From NCBI RefSeq assembly GCF_000025985.1, contig NC_003228.3:744001-808000 (forward strand): DNA of 64,000 nt, written 5' to 3'. Every line of letters begins with the position of its first letter. The stretch's first letter is position 1. Made by a program: the position numbers and the translations under genes. This stretch comes from Bacteroides fragilis NCTC 9343. GTDB lineage: Bacteria; Bacteroidota; Bacteroidia; Bacteroidales; Bacteroidaceae. Shown piece after piece: positions 1 to 8,537 of the stretch. Below the pieces are notes generated by a model. It was not told the DNA's origin and did not search any database. It worked only from the letters and a program-made list of their open reading frames with translations.

Positions 1-508
1 CAATATTCGCTTTTACCAAATCAATATCTGCATTCAGGGTGGCCAGTTCCGTTTTTACCTGCTCGTAAGCTTCCTTACTGACGGCATCCCGTTCGAGCAA
101 AGCATTTTGGCGGAACACACGGTCTTCGGCAAGTTTTAGTTGAGCTACAAGACGTTGCAACTGGGCCTGTAATTGCCGGTCGTTCACTTTTGCCAGTAGT
201 TGTCCTTTCTTTACGGTTGTTCCTTCGTCAAAGTTGATCTCAACAATTTTTCCCGAAGTCTCAAAAGAAAGATCCACCTCCTCGTCAGGCATCAAGCTAC
301 CGCTGATTTGAATCTGGTCTGTCAGCAATTGTGGTTTTATGATTTTGGCGTTTACGTTCAGAACCCTTTTATTGATCTGTTTGCCTGTCATCACTTTGTC
401 GGCTGCTGCCAACTCTTCATTTGCTTTAGGAAGTCGGGAGTAAATTCCCCAACCTATCAGTCCGGCGCCAACCAAGATGACGATGCCCCATTTTACCTTT
501 TTATCCAT
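1..508 (-). CDS. RND efflux periplasmic adaptor subunit, partial (3' end outside window)
   Basis: Membrane-fusion protein of a tripartite efflux pump, linking an inner-membrane RND transporter to an outer-membrane channel. The first 169 codons are visible on the reverse strand from an ATG at 508-506. They show a short cytoplasmic start (MDKKVKWG), one N-terminal membrane segment, then a biotinyl-lipoyl-like hairpin half containing DEEVDLSFETSGKI and EGTTVKKGQLLAKVNDRQL, followed by the beginning of the coiled-coil arm (LQRLVAQLKLAEDRVF, LLERDAVSKEAYEQV). These are typical of the HlyD_D23/AcrA families. It lies 103 bp downstream of the HlyD-type gene on the same strand, but its usual partners (RND pump, TolC-like channel) would be left of the window. 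It may be an independent efflux operon rather than part of the peptide exporter. Confidence 0.85.
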   Translation of the reverse strand, partial: MDKKVKWGIVILVGAGLIGWGIYSRLPKANEELAAADKVMTGKQINKRVLNVNAKIIKPQLLTDQIQISGSLMPDEEVDLSFETSGKIVEINFDEGTTVKKGQLLAKVNDRQLQAQLQRLVAQLKLAEDRVFRQNALLERDAVSKEAYEQVKTELATLNADIDLVKANI

Positions 509-611
509 GTCTTAGTATTAGTATATGTCTGTTCTAAGGTTAGACTAAGAGGGTGGGAAAAGGTTTAATCGGAAAATTAAAATATAGATTTATTTTTTGT
601 GTTAAGGTGTC

Positions 612-1925
612 TTATTGATTATGTTTTCTTAATCTGTGATCAAAAATGGCCCGTAATGGATTGAAAAAACGCATTAATAAACTCAAATCGTCTGTTAGGA
701 TTTCAGCATCTCCTTTCAGTTGTTGCACTTTAGGAAGTCTTTTCCCGTAAGACGTAATAAGTCCTTTATCTAAAACTACGTCTGCACTATATAATAGTTC
801 ATTAGGAACTTCTGATATTTTGGATAGATGACCCACTAACATTCCGAACTCTTGATATGGATAATTTTGTAACTTGATGTTGACTTGTTGTCCTTCTTTT
901 ATCTTTCCCGAATTTTGTATGGGAAATTGTAGTCTGGCTTTTGTTGTCATAGAATCAATGGGAACAACAGAAAAAATAAGCTCACCTGATTTGACGTTTT
1001 GATTCTTACTCCAATATGTAGTAAAACTTACTTTACCATCTATAGGGGTAGTAATTAAATAATTTTGTTTCCAAGTTTCCGTTTGCGCTTTTAATAAGTG
1101 CGTGCTTTGTAGAAGTTTATTTGTTAGCTCCTGCCTGTCGGTGTTATGCTTTAATTCTATTTTTTTTAGATCAGAGCGTAGTTGTTTTAATGAGGATTTA
1201 ATGTTCAATATGTTGACTTCCATATCTACAAGTGAAGATTGGAACTGAAGCCTGTTTTGGTGTCTTTGTTCTATTTCACTTTCAGAAATGACTTCCTTTA
1301 CAAACAGAATGGAATCTCGTTGATATTCTTTGTCTGCAAGTCTGATTTGTGTTTTTAAAAGTTCTCTCTTTCTATTCTCTTGTACTAATAATTGCTTTTG
1401 TGCCTGCTTTTTTTCTTGTAATGACAATACTTCTTCTTCAAATAGTCCGGAATGTAGAAAATTGTATAGCTCAGTATAATTGAGCTTAAGATCAGCATAG
1501 CGTCCCTGTACTTCTCCTAATTCAAGATCATTGCGCAAAAAATCGGGTTCGGGAATTACTGAAAGGCTATCTTTTCCAATTGTGTTTTCTAGGACTGTAA
1601 TGTAATGATCTAAAATTTTCATGTCTTTCCATTGTGCTGGTGACTCTAATATGGCAAGGACTTGTCCTTTTGTTATACTTTCTCCTTCTTCTGTGAATAT
1701 GATTTCTATTTTTCCATTTACTTTGGAAATTAGATTTGCTGGCGGATTTATGGTTGTAATTTCAACTGTAGCAGGTACAATATCTGGATATCTTATAAAT
1801 CCAGAAACGGAAATAACCAGTAAAAGAAAAACGAAGAAAATGGTTATTCCCCATCTTAATATCCACGTAGGACGATAGTTGTACAACTGGTCTCTATAGA
1901 CTTGGCGTAACTGAATTTTTGACAT
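612..1925 (-). CDS. HlyD-family adaptor of a peptide exporter
   Basis: 437-residue membrane-fusion protein, expected to sit in the periplasm and couple the neighbouring peptidase-ABC transporter to an outer-membrane channel. A basic cytoplasmic start (MSKIQLRQVYRDQLYNYRP) precedes one membrane segment at about residues 25-45. Residues about 65-95 form a lipoyl-like half-motif (ISKVNGKIEIIFTEEGESI), followed by a long predicted coiled coil (about 125-285, rich in K/E/Q/L) and the second lipoyl half and beta-barrel (TPIDGKVSFTTYWSKNQNV). The gene starts 11 bp after the ABC transporter stop, so the two are very probably co-transcribed. In Bacteroidetes such an adaptor next to a C39-ABC transporter exports double-glycine-leader peptides. 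No TolC-like gene is visible nearby. Confidence 0.85.
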   Translation of the reverse strand: MSKIQLRQVYRDQLYNYRPTWILRWGITIFFVFLLLVISVSGFIRYPDIVPATVEITTINPPANLISKVNGKIEIIFTEEGESITKGQVLAILESPAQWKDMKILDHYITVLENTIGKDSLSVIPEPDFLRNDLELGEVQGRYADLKLNYTELYNFLHSGLFEEEVLSLQEKKQAQKQLLVQENRKRELLKTQIRLADKEYQRDSILFVKEVISESEIEQRHQNRLQFQSSLVDMEVNILNIKSSLKQLRSDLKKIELKHNTDRQELTNKLLQSTHLLKAQTETWKQNYLITTPIDGKVSFTTYWSKNQNVKSGELIFSVVPIDSMTTKARLQFPIQNSGKIKEGQQVNIKLQNYPYQEFGMLVGHLSKISEVPNELLYSADVVLDKGLITSYGKRLPKVQQLKGDAEILTDDLSLLMRFFNPLRAIFDHRLRKHNQ

Positions 1926-1936
1926 GATGTATTATT

Positions 1937-4108
1937 TTATCCAATCTCTAATTGACTAGAAATTAGGTCGTAATATATTCCTTTTAAATTTATAAGTTCT
2001 TGATGAGTCCCTTGTTCCACAATTTTTCCCTTTTCCATGACCACTATATTATGGGCATTTTTTACAGTACTTAATCGGTGCGCTATTACAATGGCGGTTT
2101 TTCCTTCTAAGATGGTTTCCAAATTTTTGGAAATCTGTTTTTCATTATTCGTGTCAAGAGAGTTTGTCGCTTCATCCAGGAATATGAAGTCTGGGTTTTT
2201 GTATATCGCCCTAGCTATTAGTATACGTTGCTTTTGCCCTTGACTTAATCCTGAACCATTAGTTCCAAGTGGAGTGTATAGCTTTAAAGGGCGAGCATTA
2301 ATGAAATTTTCTGCGTTTGCCAGTTGAATCGCTTTCACTAGTTGTTTTTGATTTACGTTCATTTCTTCATCTTCCAATGTGATATTATATAAGATAGTGT
2401 CATTAAAAAGTTTACCATCTTGTAATACGGCACCGCAACTATTACGCCAACGATATAAATCGATATTATCTAATGGCACTCCTCCGACTTCAATTTCACC
2501 ATTTGTTGGTTTATAAAACCTGAGTAACAATTTTAGTAAAGTGGTTTTACCGCTTCCGCTTTCCCCTACGATAGCTGTAATCTTTCCCTCCGGTATCTCT
2601 AAATTTATATTGTCTAATACTTTGTTTAAATTAGGGTTGTAGTAAAAATCTAAATCTTTCACCTTAATGCCTTTTTCTATAGGAATGGAAACTTTTGATT
2701 CAGATATTTCTGGTTCTTCTTCCCAAATGACCTCGTTTACACGTTTAAGGCTGATGCGGGCAAATTGTAGGGAATGTACATAACCAATCATACTTTTTAT
2801 GGGGGCATTCAGTTGCCCTAATATGTACTGAGCTGCCATCATCATACCTAGCGTCATTGTTCCTTCTATTACATTTAGAGCCGCAATATAAGTAATAAAA
2901 AGCCCTTGTAAATGGATGATAAAAGAGGCTCCGGTCGCTTCTATCTGGTCGAGATTCATGTTTTTTACCCGCAAACCATAAATTTTAAAGCGGCTGAGTT
3001 CCCATTTCCATCTTCGTTTGTTCGCGATATTATTTATCTTTATTTCGTTCACATTTTCTAATAATTCCAATAGATCGTTCTGATTAGTGGCCCTGCATCC
3101 GAATAGTTGATTATCTAGTTTCTTTCGTTGCTTTAGAAAAAGAAATATCCATCCGGTATAAACTGTGTTACCGATCATAAATACAAGGAACATATTACTT
3201 TCGTAATAGAGCATAAGCAGGCTGTAGATGACAAAGAGTAGGATATTGATGAAGATTCCCAGAAAAGTGGACATGATAAATGACTGTATACGTCCGTGGT
3301 CATCTATTCGGGTTAGTAAGTCGCTAACCATTTTACGCTCAAAAAAAGTAATGGGTAAACTCATGGTTTTGCGGAGGAAATCACTGACCATTCCCATGTT
3401 AATCCGCTCTGACACATACAGCATAAGGCGGCTTTGGATAAAGTCAGATGCCATTGAACTAAATGCCAAAATCATACCTGCTATCAGCATGGTGTTCACA
3501 AATTGGATATTACCGGACCCAATGCCGAAATCTACAATGGATTGGGATATGAAAGGGGAAAGTAGCCCGATCAATATCCCTGCAACCATACCTACTATAA
3601 CTTGTCCTAAATATCGGTGATGAGGTTTCAGATATTTCATAAAATGGCTGAAAGAGGCTCGGGTTTCCATTTCGTTCATGTTGTGAAATTCGGGAGTCGT
3701 TTCTAATATCATGATGGTTCCAAGTCCGTTGCACATCTCCCACGCTTCCCTAAATTCTTTATGGTTGTAATGGGTAAGTCCTTGTGCAGGATCTGATATA
3801 TAAACTTTTCTATTCGTGATTTTATGGACTACTACGAAATGACTTTGTTTCCAGTGTACAATTAATGGCAATGGCATCTTCTCTATTAAATCTTCGAATG
3901 TAACTTTGATAGCCAGTGTTCGGAAACCAATCTCTTCTGCTGCCCGGCCAATGTCGAACAATGATACGCCTTCGCGAGTTGCATAACAGCGATCCCTCAA
4001 ATATTTCAATGAAAATCTCTTGCCATAATTTTGGGCTATAATCTTCAGACAGGCTGGTCCACAATCCATTTGGTCATGTTGAATGTAAGATGGAAAGTTT
4101 ATTCTCAT
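1937..4108 (-). CDS. Peptidase-containing ABC transporter (C39 peptidase + TM + ATPase)
   Basis: 723-residue bacteriocin-type exporter (PCAT) that cuts a double-glycine leader and exports the released peptide across the inner membrane. The N-terminal C39 peptidase (about 1-140) has DCGPACL with the catalytic Cys16, a His in HFVVVH and an Asp in ISDPAQG. About 160-450 is the six-helix ABC membrane domain. The ATPase (about 475-723) has Walker A GESGSGKTT, signature LSQGQKQR, Walker B FIFLDEATNSLD and the H-loop IVIAHRLS. All catalytic residues are present, so it should be active. It lies between the CPBP gene (244 bp upstream) and the HlyD adaptor (11 bp downstream). Its likely substrate is the GG-leader peptide encoded at 5158-5496. 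Confidence 0.95.
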   Translation of the reverse strand: MRINFPSYIQHDQMDCGPACLKIIAQNYGKRFSLKYLRDRCYATREGVSLFDIGRAAEEIGFRTLAIKVTFEDLIEKMPLPLIVHWKQSHFVVVHKITNRKVYISDPAQGLTHYNHKEFREAWEMCNGLGTIMILETTPEFHNMNEMETRASFSHFMKYLKPHHRYLGQVIVGMVAGILIGLLSPFISQSIVDFGIGSGNIQFVNTMLIAGMILAFSSMASDFIQSRLMLYVSERINMGMVSDFLRKTMSLPITFFERKMVSDLLTRIDDHGRIQSFIMSTFLGIFINILLFVIYSLLMLYYESNMFLVFMIGNTVYTGWIFLFLKQRKKLDNQLFGCRATNQNDLLELLENVNEIKINNIANKRRWKWELSRFKIYGLRVKNMNLDQIEATGASFIIHLQGLFITYIAALNVIEGTMTLGMMMAAQYILGQLNAPIKSMIGYVHSLQFARISLKRVNEVIWEEEPEISESKVSIPIEKGIKVKDLDFYYNPNLNKVLDNINLEIPEGKITAIVGESGSGKTTLLKLLLRFYKPTNGEIEVGGVPLDNIDLYRWRNSCGAVLQDGKLFNDTILYNITLEDEEMNVNQKQLVKAIQLANAENFINARPLKLYTPLGTNGSGLSQGQKQRILIARAIYKNPDFIFLDEATNSLDTNNEKQISKNLETILEGKTAIVIAHRLSTVKNAHNIVVMEKGKIVEQGTHQELINLKGIYYDLISSQLEIG

Positions 4109-4352
4109 AGTTGTTCTTTGGATTTTCTTTTTCGAGATTTGCAGATGGTTTTTCCTTTTTTATAAATATTCCTTCTGATTATTTTCTCGGTAAAGTTTGG
4201 AACTGGGTTATATAATTTTCTTATACCTAAATATAAGTATGGATATAATAATTTATATAATGATCTTTGTAATTTATATTGTCTCCTATTAAATAGAAAG
4301 TAGTTAATATACAGTTAAATTTGTTCTTGGCTTATGTGTATTTGTTCTTTCT

Positions 4353-5072
4353 TTAAACGTATTTCTTTTTAAGAAAAAAATAAATAATATACATGATTGA
4401 AATAGCAACTATAATGTAATATATAGGACTATATACATAATTTAAAACTCTTGATGTAATGGACCAAAAAACACTGTATGAACAGTAGACGCTAATACTG
4501 TACAAAGAATGAACCAGTATAAGAAGGAAACCATTTTCTGATTTAACGTACAAATAGGCTAATATAAACCCAAAGCATGCCATTGAAATCATTGTATAGA
4601 TACTACTCGTATGTATTATACCAAAGAGTAGTGCTGTTCCCGTGATTATAATCCATTGATTCATTTTACCTTTGAATTTATTGATAATAATGATTCTAAA
4701 GCATAATTCTTCTAAAATAGGGATTAAGAATAGACTATATATGAATCTCGGAAAATTGAGTAGTTCTTGTTTCGCCAATGATATGTTTTGAGGAATTGGG
4801 GTAATCATCCCTATAGCTATACACATGGATATAGTTAAAATGCAAACAGAAAGAATTGTTTTCAAAGAAAGACTCCTATTGAAAGACGAATGACATCGAA
4901 TATTTTTTCTGAATATTAAGATAAATGTAGCGAGACTGAATAGCGTCATGGGGCGTATCCATGGAGTTGTATTTTGCACTAAGTTTCCAATAATTAATAC
5001 CGTTAAAAGACTAATTAAGGGATATGCAAGTATGACAATTAGGAACGATAAAAAAAGATAGATTTTTTTCAT
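4353..5072 (-). CDS. CPBP-family intramembrane glutamic protease
   Basis: 239-residue polytopic membrane protein of the CPBP (Abi/Rce1-like) family. The family motifs are visible: EELCFR at residues 121-126 (Glu121, Glu122, Arg126), FGIIH with His154, and HSLYS with His188. In many members the third motif is HxxxN, so the Ser at the last position is a variation. About seven hydrophobic segments fill the protein. CPBP proteins accompany many bacteriocin and RiPP loci, where they serve in leader processing, self-immunity or neither in a proven way. Here the gene stands between the precursor and the exporter, 85 bp after the precursor stop. Its role as maturase or immunity factor is inference from position. 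Confidence 0.8.
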   Translation of the reverse strand: MKKIYLFLSFLIVILAYPLISLLTVLIIGNLVQNTTPWIRPMTLFSLATFILIFRKNIRCHSSFNRSLSLKTILSVCILTISMCIAIGMITPIPQNISLAKQELLNFPRFIYSLFLIPILEELCFRIIIINKFKGKMNQWIIITGTALLFGIIHTSSIYTMISMACFGFILAYLYVKSENGFLLILVHSLYSISVYCSYSVFWSITSRVLNYVYSPIYYIIVAISIMYIIYFFLKKKYV

Positions 5073-5088
5073 GTATTTTTTGAGTTTT

Positions 5089-5133
5089 GTTTGCAGATAA
5101 ACCCAATTTTAACTTCAGAGAATATCTGCAAAC
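5089..5133 (-). promoter_or_regulatory. Perfect 11-bp inverted repeat between precursor and CPBP gene
   Basis: GTTTGCAGATA at 5089-5099 and TATCTGCAAAC at 5123-5133 are exact reverse complements around a 23-nt loop. The structure lies in the short gap between the precursor stop (5158) and the CPBP start (5072). On the transcribed strand it is not followed by a T run, so it is more likely an mRNA-processing or stabilising hairpin, or a protein-binding palindrome, than an intrinsic terminator. The half-site ATCTGCAAA occurs again on the same strand about 30 nt before the ABC transporter start (around 4139-4147). Confidence 0.5.
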
Positions 5134-5157
5134 TGTTAATGTTAATTATGAGAAAAT

Positions 5158-5496
5158 TTATTTGCTTCCATAATAAATGTGTTTATGGCAAAAGAAATGA
5201 GTCCAAATCGTCACGATATCATGTTCCGGCTTAGGCTTGGTTTGATCATATCCTAATCCGTTACCGCAGGCCGGGCATCCGTCTATATCCCATCTCCCGG
5301 TTTCGTTCCAAGAAGTTCCATAGATTGTTACAGCCGGGGCTGCATAACCATAACCATCAACATAACCACCTTGCCAAGTGTTATTCTCTAACATTCTAAA
5401 AAACTCATCTTGGCTAACTCCTCCTTTAAGAGAAGTCTGCTCTTCTATATTCACTACAGGATATTCACTCAATTTATTTATATTCAGTTTTTTCAT
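5158..5496 (-). CDS. Double-glycine leader peptide precursor (candidate RiPP/bacteriocin)
   Basis: 112-residue peptide with a classical double-glycine leader: MKKLNINKLSEYPVV, an acidic stretch NIEEQTSLK, then Gly25-Gly26, where a C39 peptidase would cut. The predicted core (27-112) is rich in Gly, Tyr and Trp and contains Cys74 and Cys77 in a CPAC motif and Cys103 in a CHKH motif, with four His at 92, 100, 104 and 106. The start resembles, from memory, the GG-Bacteroidales natural-product precursors (TIGR04149-like). Genes for two glycosyltransferases lie upstream and a protease and C39 exporter downstream, so the core is probably exported and may be glycosylated. The 86-residue core is long for a bacteriocin. 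No homologue with known activity is recognised. Confidence 0.75.
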   Translation of the reverse strand: MKKLNINKLSEYPVVNIEEQTSLKGGVSQDEFFRMLENNTWQGGYVDGYGYAAPAVTIYGTSWNETGRWDIDGCPACGNGLGYDQTKPKPEHDIVTIWTHFFCHKHIYYGSK

Positions 5497-5508
5497 ATTG
5501 TTAAAATA

Positions 5509-5637
5509 TTAGTAAGACGTTGGTTGTTTCTTGACTTTTTCGTGAAGCAGTATTTTTTGCTTTTCGACCTGTTGGGCGGCATGGTATGTCAGGGAAACCA
5601 TGGCAGATATAAACATAACTTTTGTCTTAATCTGCAT
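5509..5637 (-). CDS. Possible small ORF (42 aa) just upstream of the precursor
   Basis: A short reading frame on the reverse strand begins with ATG at 5637 and stops with TAA at 5509, 12 bp before the precursor start. It encodes MQIKTKVMFISAMVSL at its N-terminus, a weak secretion-signal-like segment ending near YHAAQQ, followed by a very basic and polar tail (VEKQKILLHEKVKKQPTSY). It fills most of the otherwise empty 228-bp gap between the GT2 gene and the precursor. It could be a second small peptide, an immunity or leader peptide, or chance. No Shine-Dalgarno or TAnnTTTG promoter was seen in front of it. Conservation of this frame next to homologous precursors would decide. Confidence 0.35.
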   Translation of the reverse strand: MQIKTKVMFISAMVSLTYHAAQQVEKQKILLHEKVKKQPTSY

Positions 5638-5724
5638 TGCAATGTTCTGTTTTTATTAGCAGTGTTTACATGTTTAGTTATTCTTATTTTATTATTTATT
5701 TCCTTATGACGGGAAAACATATTT

Positions 5725-7287
5725 TTAATATTCTTCAATTTTATCCAGTTGATATAGATTTTCGCTATTCAATAAGTAATCATACCCTGACGACATGTCC
5801 TTTTGTTGGTCTTCTTGTATATACCTTTCATATTTTCTAATTCGATCATTTTCTTTCATGGATCCATAGTCTTTAAATAATATATTGCTTTGCCATGTGT
5901 TCGTGAAATACGGAGTCGCTATGAAGTGTAATTTCTTATGGGTGTTTATGTGAGTATGCCCTATAGGTCTGAACATTCGGTAAACTGTGAGGATACCTTT
6001 GTTAGAATTCGGAATATCACCTTTATAACTTTGTTCATCGTTCCATAAATACACACCCCTAAAACTTACCACATGTATCTCTTTATTATTCTCAAATTCT
6101 GAAAAATTGGTAAATCTCTCATCAAATCTTTCGTCAATATCCATAAAACAAAACCATTCGGATTGGAAGAAGGCACTTAAATCGAGTAATATATTTCTAT
6201 TCTCTAAATCGTTGAACCCACTTCTTTTCTTTTTCACTTTTAATATAATTTTGTCATGGATTGCTAGATCCCAAGTTCGATCCGTACTTTCATCATCCAG
6301 CAAAATGATACCGTCAAAATAGTTTGCCATATTTGTTAGAAAACCTTCTATCAGTTTTTCTTCGTTGTACGCTTGGCAGAGGACTATCTTTTTATGCCTT
6401 TTCCGAAATGCGGCGGGGTGTCTGATTTCGAAACCGATAAATTGCTGTAGATATGTATAGCACAAGTCTTTTGCATATTGATTGTCTTGCCAGTCGTAAA
6501 TGACTTTGTTAAATTCACTTCCCCAAATATCTTTGTTAGCAATTGCTTCCGAAGGATAATTCATTTTTCTCCAATCCGAGATGCTATGTTTATTGATACG
6601 TTTAGAGCGTTCGTTGGGATCATAATTTTTTTCCCGATGAATAGTCTTTGCCTCTGGGAGGATGAATTTTTTGATACCAGACATGTCCAACCGTGCACGC
6701 ATATTATTATCTTCTCCACCCCATGTGATGAATGTTTCATCATAACCATGTAATTTGTATAGATGGTTACGTTCTACCATCAAATTACCCCACGGGATAA
6801 AATCCAACTCTTTTATATTATTTTCTGTAAGTTCCTGCTCATAGGGTACATATGCCATCATTGCGAGGATATAGTGCATGGGATATTTCTCTATGGCATC
6901 TCTCATTTGCCATATAATATCAGTGAGGAATTCTACTTCAGGATCTATTTGTAGGATATACTTTTTGGTAGCATGCTTGAGTCCTACATTTAGTACGGAA
7001 GCATGGTTGCGAGGAGCATGTTTTCGTTCATTAATAATTAGCTTCCAATTTATGAATGGATAATTTTGAAGCAGCATTAGAAGTTCTGACTTTTCATCGG
7101 GGTCGTCCAGAACAATGATTACCTCAATACCGTTTCGTTGTAAATAGGGTGCATTATGTGGTAATACTTTTCTGAACTCCGTATATCTTTTATAGAAAGA
7201 CATAACGATACTTACATCGAAGTTATGAATAATATCATTATTTAAATCGATGAGTTTCTTTTCTGTTGTGGGTTTATTTACGTTCAT
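5725..7287 (-). CDS. Double-domain GT2-family glycosyltransferase
   Basis: 520-residue cytoplasmic protein with two glycosyltransferase-A-like halves. The first (about 20-260) begins VSIVMSFYKRYTEF, carries IIVLDDPDEKSELL and QIDPEVEF in place of a canonical DxD, and ends with the galactosyltransferase-type motif TWGGEDNNMRARL. The second (about 300-430) begins VLCQAYNEEKLIEGF and has LLDDESTDRTWDL and FMDIDERFDERF, a GT2 fold with an acidic metal site. There is no signal peptide or membrane segment. It overlaps the upstream gene by 4 bp (ATGA), so the two are translationally coupled. Position directly before the GG-leader precursor suggests the sugar acceptor is the peptide. An alternative is a stray capsule-type transferase, but no other polysaccharide genes are nearby. 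Confidence 0.8.
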   Translation of the reverse strand: MNVNKPTTEKKLIDLNNDIIHNFDVSIVMSFYKRYTEFRKVLPHNAPYLQRNGIEVIIVLDDPDEKSELLMLLQNYPFINWKLIINERKHAPRNHASVLNVGLKHATKKYILQIDPEVEFLTDIIWQMRDAIEKYPMHYILAMMAYVPYEQELTENNIKELDFIPWGNLMVERNHLYKLHGYDETFITWGGEDNNMRARLDMSGIKKFILPEAKTIHREKNYDPNERSKRINKHSISDWRKMNYPSEAIANKDIWGSEFNKVIYDWQDNQYAKDLCYTYLQQFIGFEIRHPAAFRKRHKKIVLCQAYNEEKLIEGFLTNMANYFDGIILLDDESTDRTWDLAIHDKIILKVKKKRSGFNDLENRNILLDLSAFFQSEWFCFMDIDERFDERFTNFSEFENNKEIHVVSFRGVYLWNDEQSYKGDIPNSNKGILTVYRMFRPIGHTHINTHKKLHFIATPYFTNTWQSNILFKDYGSMKENDRIRKYERYIQEDQQKDMSSGYDYLLNSENLYQLDKIEEY

Positions 7288-8537
7288 GCTATCAGTATTT
7301 TTTCATTAAACAGCATTTGGATAAACTCCACAAATATTTTAGGTTCCTTTTTGTATGGACTCATATTTATAGCATCTTTTATTAAGCAACTTCTTTTAAA
7401 AAGGGCTATAATTTCAGCTTCTTCTTTACCAAAACTTGAATGGACTTTGTTGTTGGCTGTATAAGCTAATACAAATTTGGTATCAGAAAATTTAATAAGG
7501 TGAAAAGCATCCGATAACCTAAGGTGAATTTCCATAGGGAACGTATATAATTGTTTGTGGTTGGCTGCTACTTCTAAAATTAAGTCGTTAAGCGATTGCT
7601 GGGTTTGGCGATACTCATTGTCCAACAATTCTTTGTTTTTAATAATAATGCAGTCTATGTTTTTGCTCTTTTCTGTATTTTGTACATATTGAATATCGTT
7701 CATGATCAAATTCAAAGGGATGTATTCGTTTAAGCTTCCCCCTATCCGTCCCTGAAACTTATTAGCGAATTGTTGGCTGAGGTTTTGGGGTGTGATAAGT
7801 CCTCCATATCCTTGCTCTCCAATCACGATACATGGTTTACCTAACATTATTCCTGTGTAAATAGAAATACCATCCCCGATGATTATATCATTTGATAGAA
7901 TTACTTTTTCGATATTCGATTCTTTTACATTGATAAGTGTAATATTAGAATTGAATATAGGGATAAGAGGATCTCCATTATAAAGTATTGTGATTCTATA
8001 GTCTGATAAAATATTTAATAAGTTACTGATATAATAGACCGGTGAATTTTTAAGGTTAGGGTGTGCGATAGCTATTAATAGTTTGGGGCTATTTTTATTT
8101 CTTATTTCTACATTTTTAGTAACGACTGGTATAGAAAAATATGGTAAGACAAACATTTTGTCTTTTTGAAAGAAACTCTCCAAGAGCTGATTGAAGCAAT
8201 CACAAAGTATTATTTTTTCTACTTGTTGGTCTTCACTTAAATATTCGTCTTTTAAATACTCTGTATTTATGAAGTGTATGATTGGGATATTTGATTTTCT
8301 TGCAAATTGACTAATGTGGCTCAAACCTGTTTTGCCATAAGTAAGAATAATCTCTGCTTCTTCTGTTTTTATATGACTTGACGGGGGGATATATAGATAA
8401 TCACTGAGATGATTTTGAGATTTACATATAAGGGTGATATCATTGCTATCATCTTTATTATCCAGAATCTTTAGTATTCTATTACAAAAGTCAACTTGTC
8501 GCTGGTTGGAGACGTCTAGGGAAAAAAGTATTTTCAT
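7284..8537 (-). CDS. GT-B-like glycosyltransferase with PqqD-like C-terminal domain
   Basis: 417-residue protein. Residues about 1-330 have the alternating beta/alpha pattern of GT-B enzymes: MKILFSLDVSNQ, IILTYGKTGLSHISQFARK, IIHFINTEYLKDE, then a second half with KLLIAIAHPNLKNS, ITILYNGDPLI and IIIGDGISIYTGIMLGKPC followed by VIGEQGYGG. Residues about 335-417 (HLRLSDAFHLIKFSDTKFV, then FGKEEAEIIALF, ending MLFNEKILIA) resemble a PqqD-like fold, the RiPP recognition element that binds leader peptides. From memory this recalls the TIGR04157 'glycosyltransferase, GG-Bacteroidales peptide system'. It is the first clear gene of the run and overlaps the GT2 gene by 4 bp. The PqqD-like assignment rests on pattern only and needs a profile search. 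Confidence 0.65.
   Translation of the reverse strand: MKILFSLDVSNQRQVDFCNRILKILDNKDDSNDITLICKSQNHLSDYLYIPPSSHIKTEEAEIILTYGKTGLSHISQFARKSNIPIIHFINTEYLKDEYLSEDQQVEKIILCDCFNQLLESFFQKDKMFVLPYFSIPVVTKNVEIRNKNSPKLLIAIAHPNLKNSPVYYISNLLNILSDYRITILYNGDPLIPIFNSNITLINVKESNIEKVILSNDIIIGDGISIYTGIMLGKPCIVIGEQGYGGLITPQNLSQQFANKFQGRIGGSLNEYIPLNLIMNDIQYVQNTEKSKNIDCIIIKNKELLDNEYRQTQQSLNDLILEVAANHKQLYTFPMEIHLRLSDAFHLIKFSDTKFVLAYTANNKVHSSFGKEEAEIIALFKRSCLIKDAINMSPYKKEPKIFVEFIQMLFNEKILIA

Noticed and set aside
1..8537. Capsule or O-antigen locus
   Set aside because: Only two transferase genes are present, with no flippase, polymerase or nucleotide-sugar genes, and they directly adjoin a GG-leader peptide and C39 exporter.
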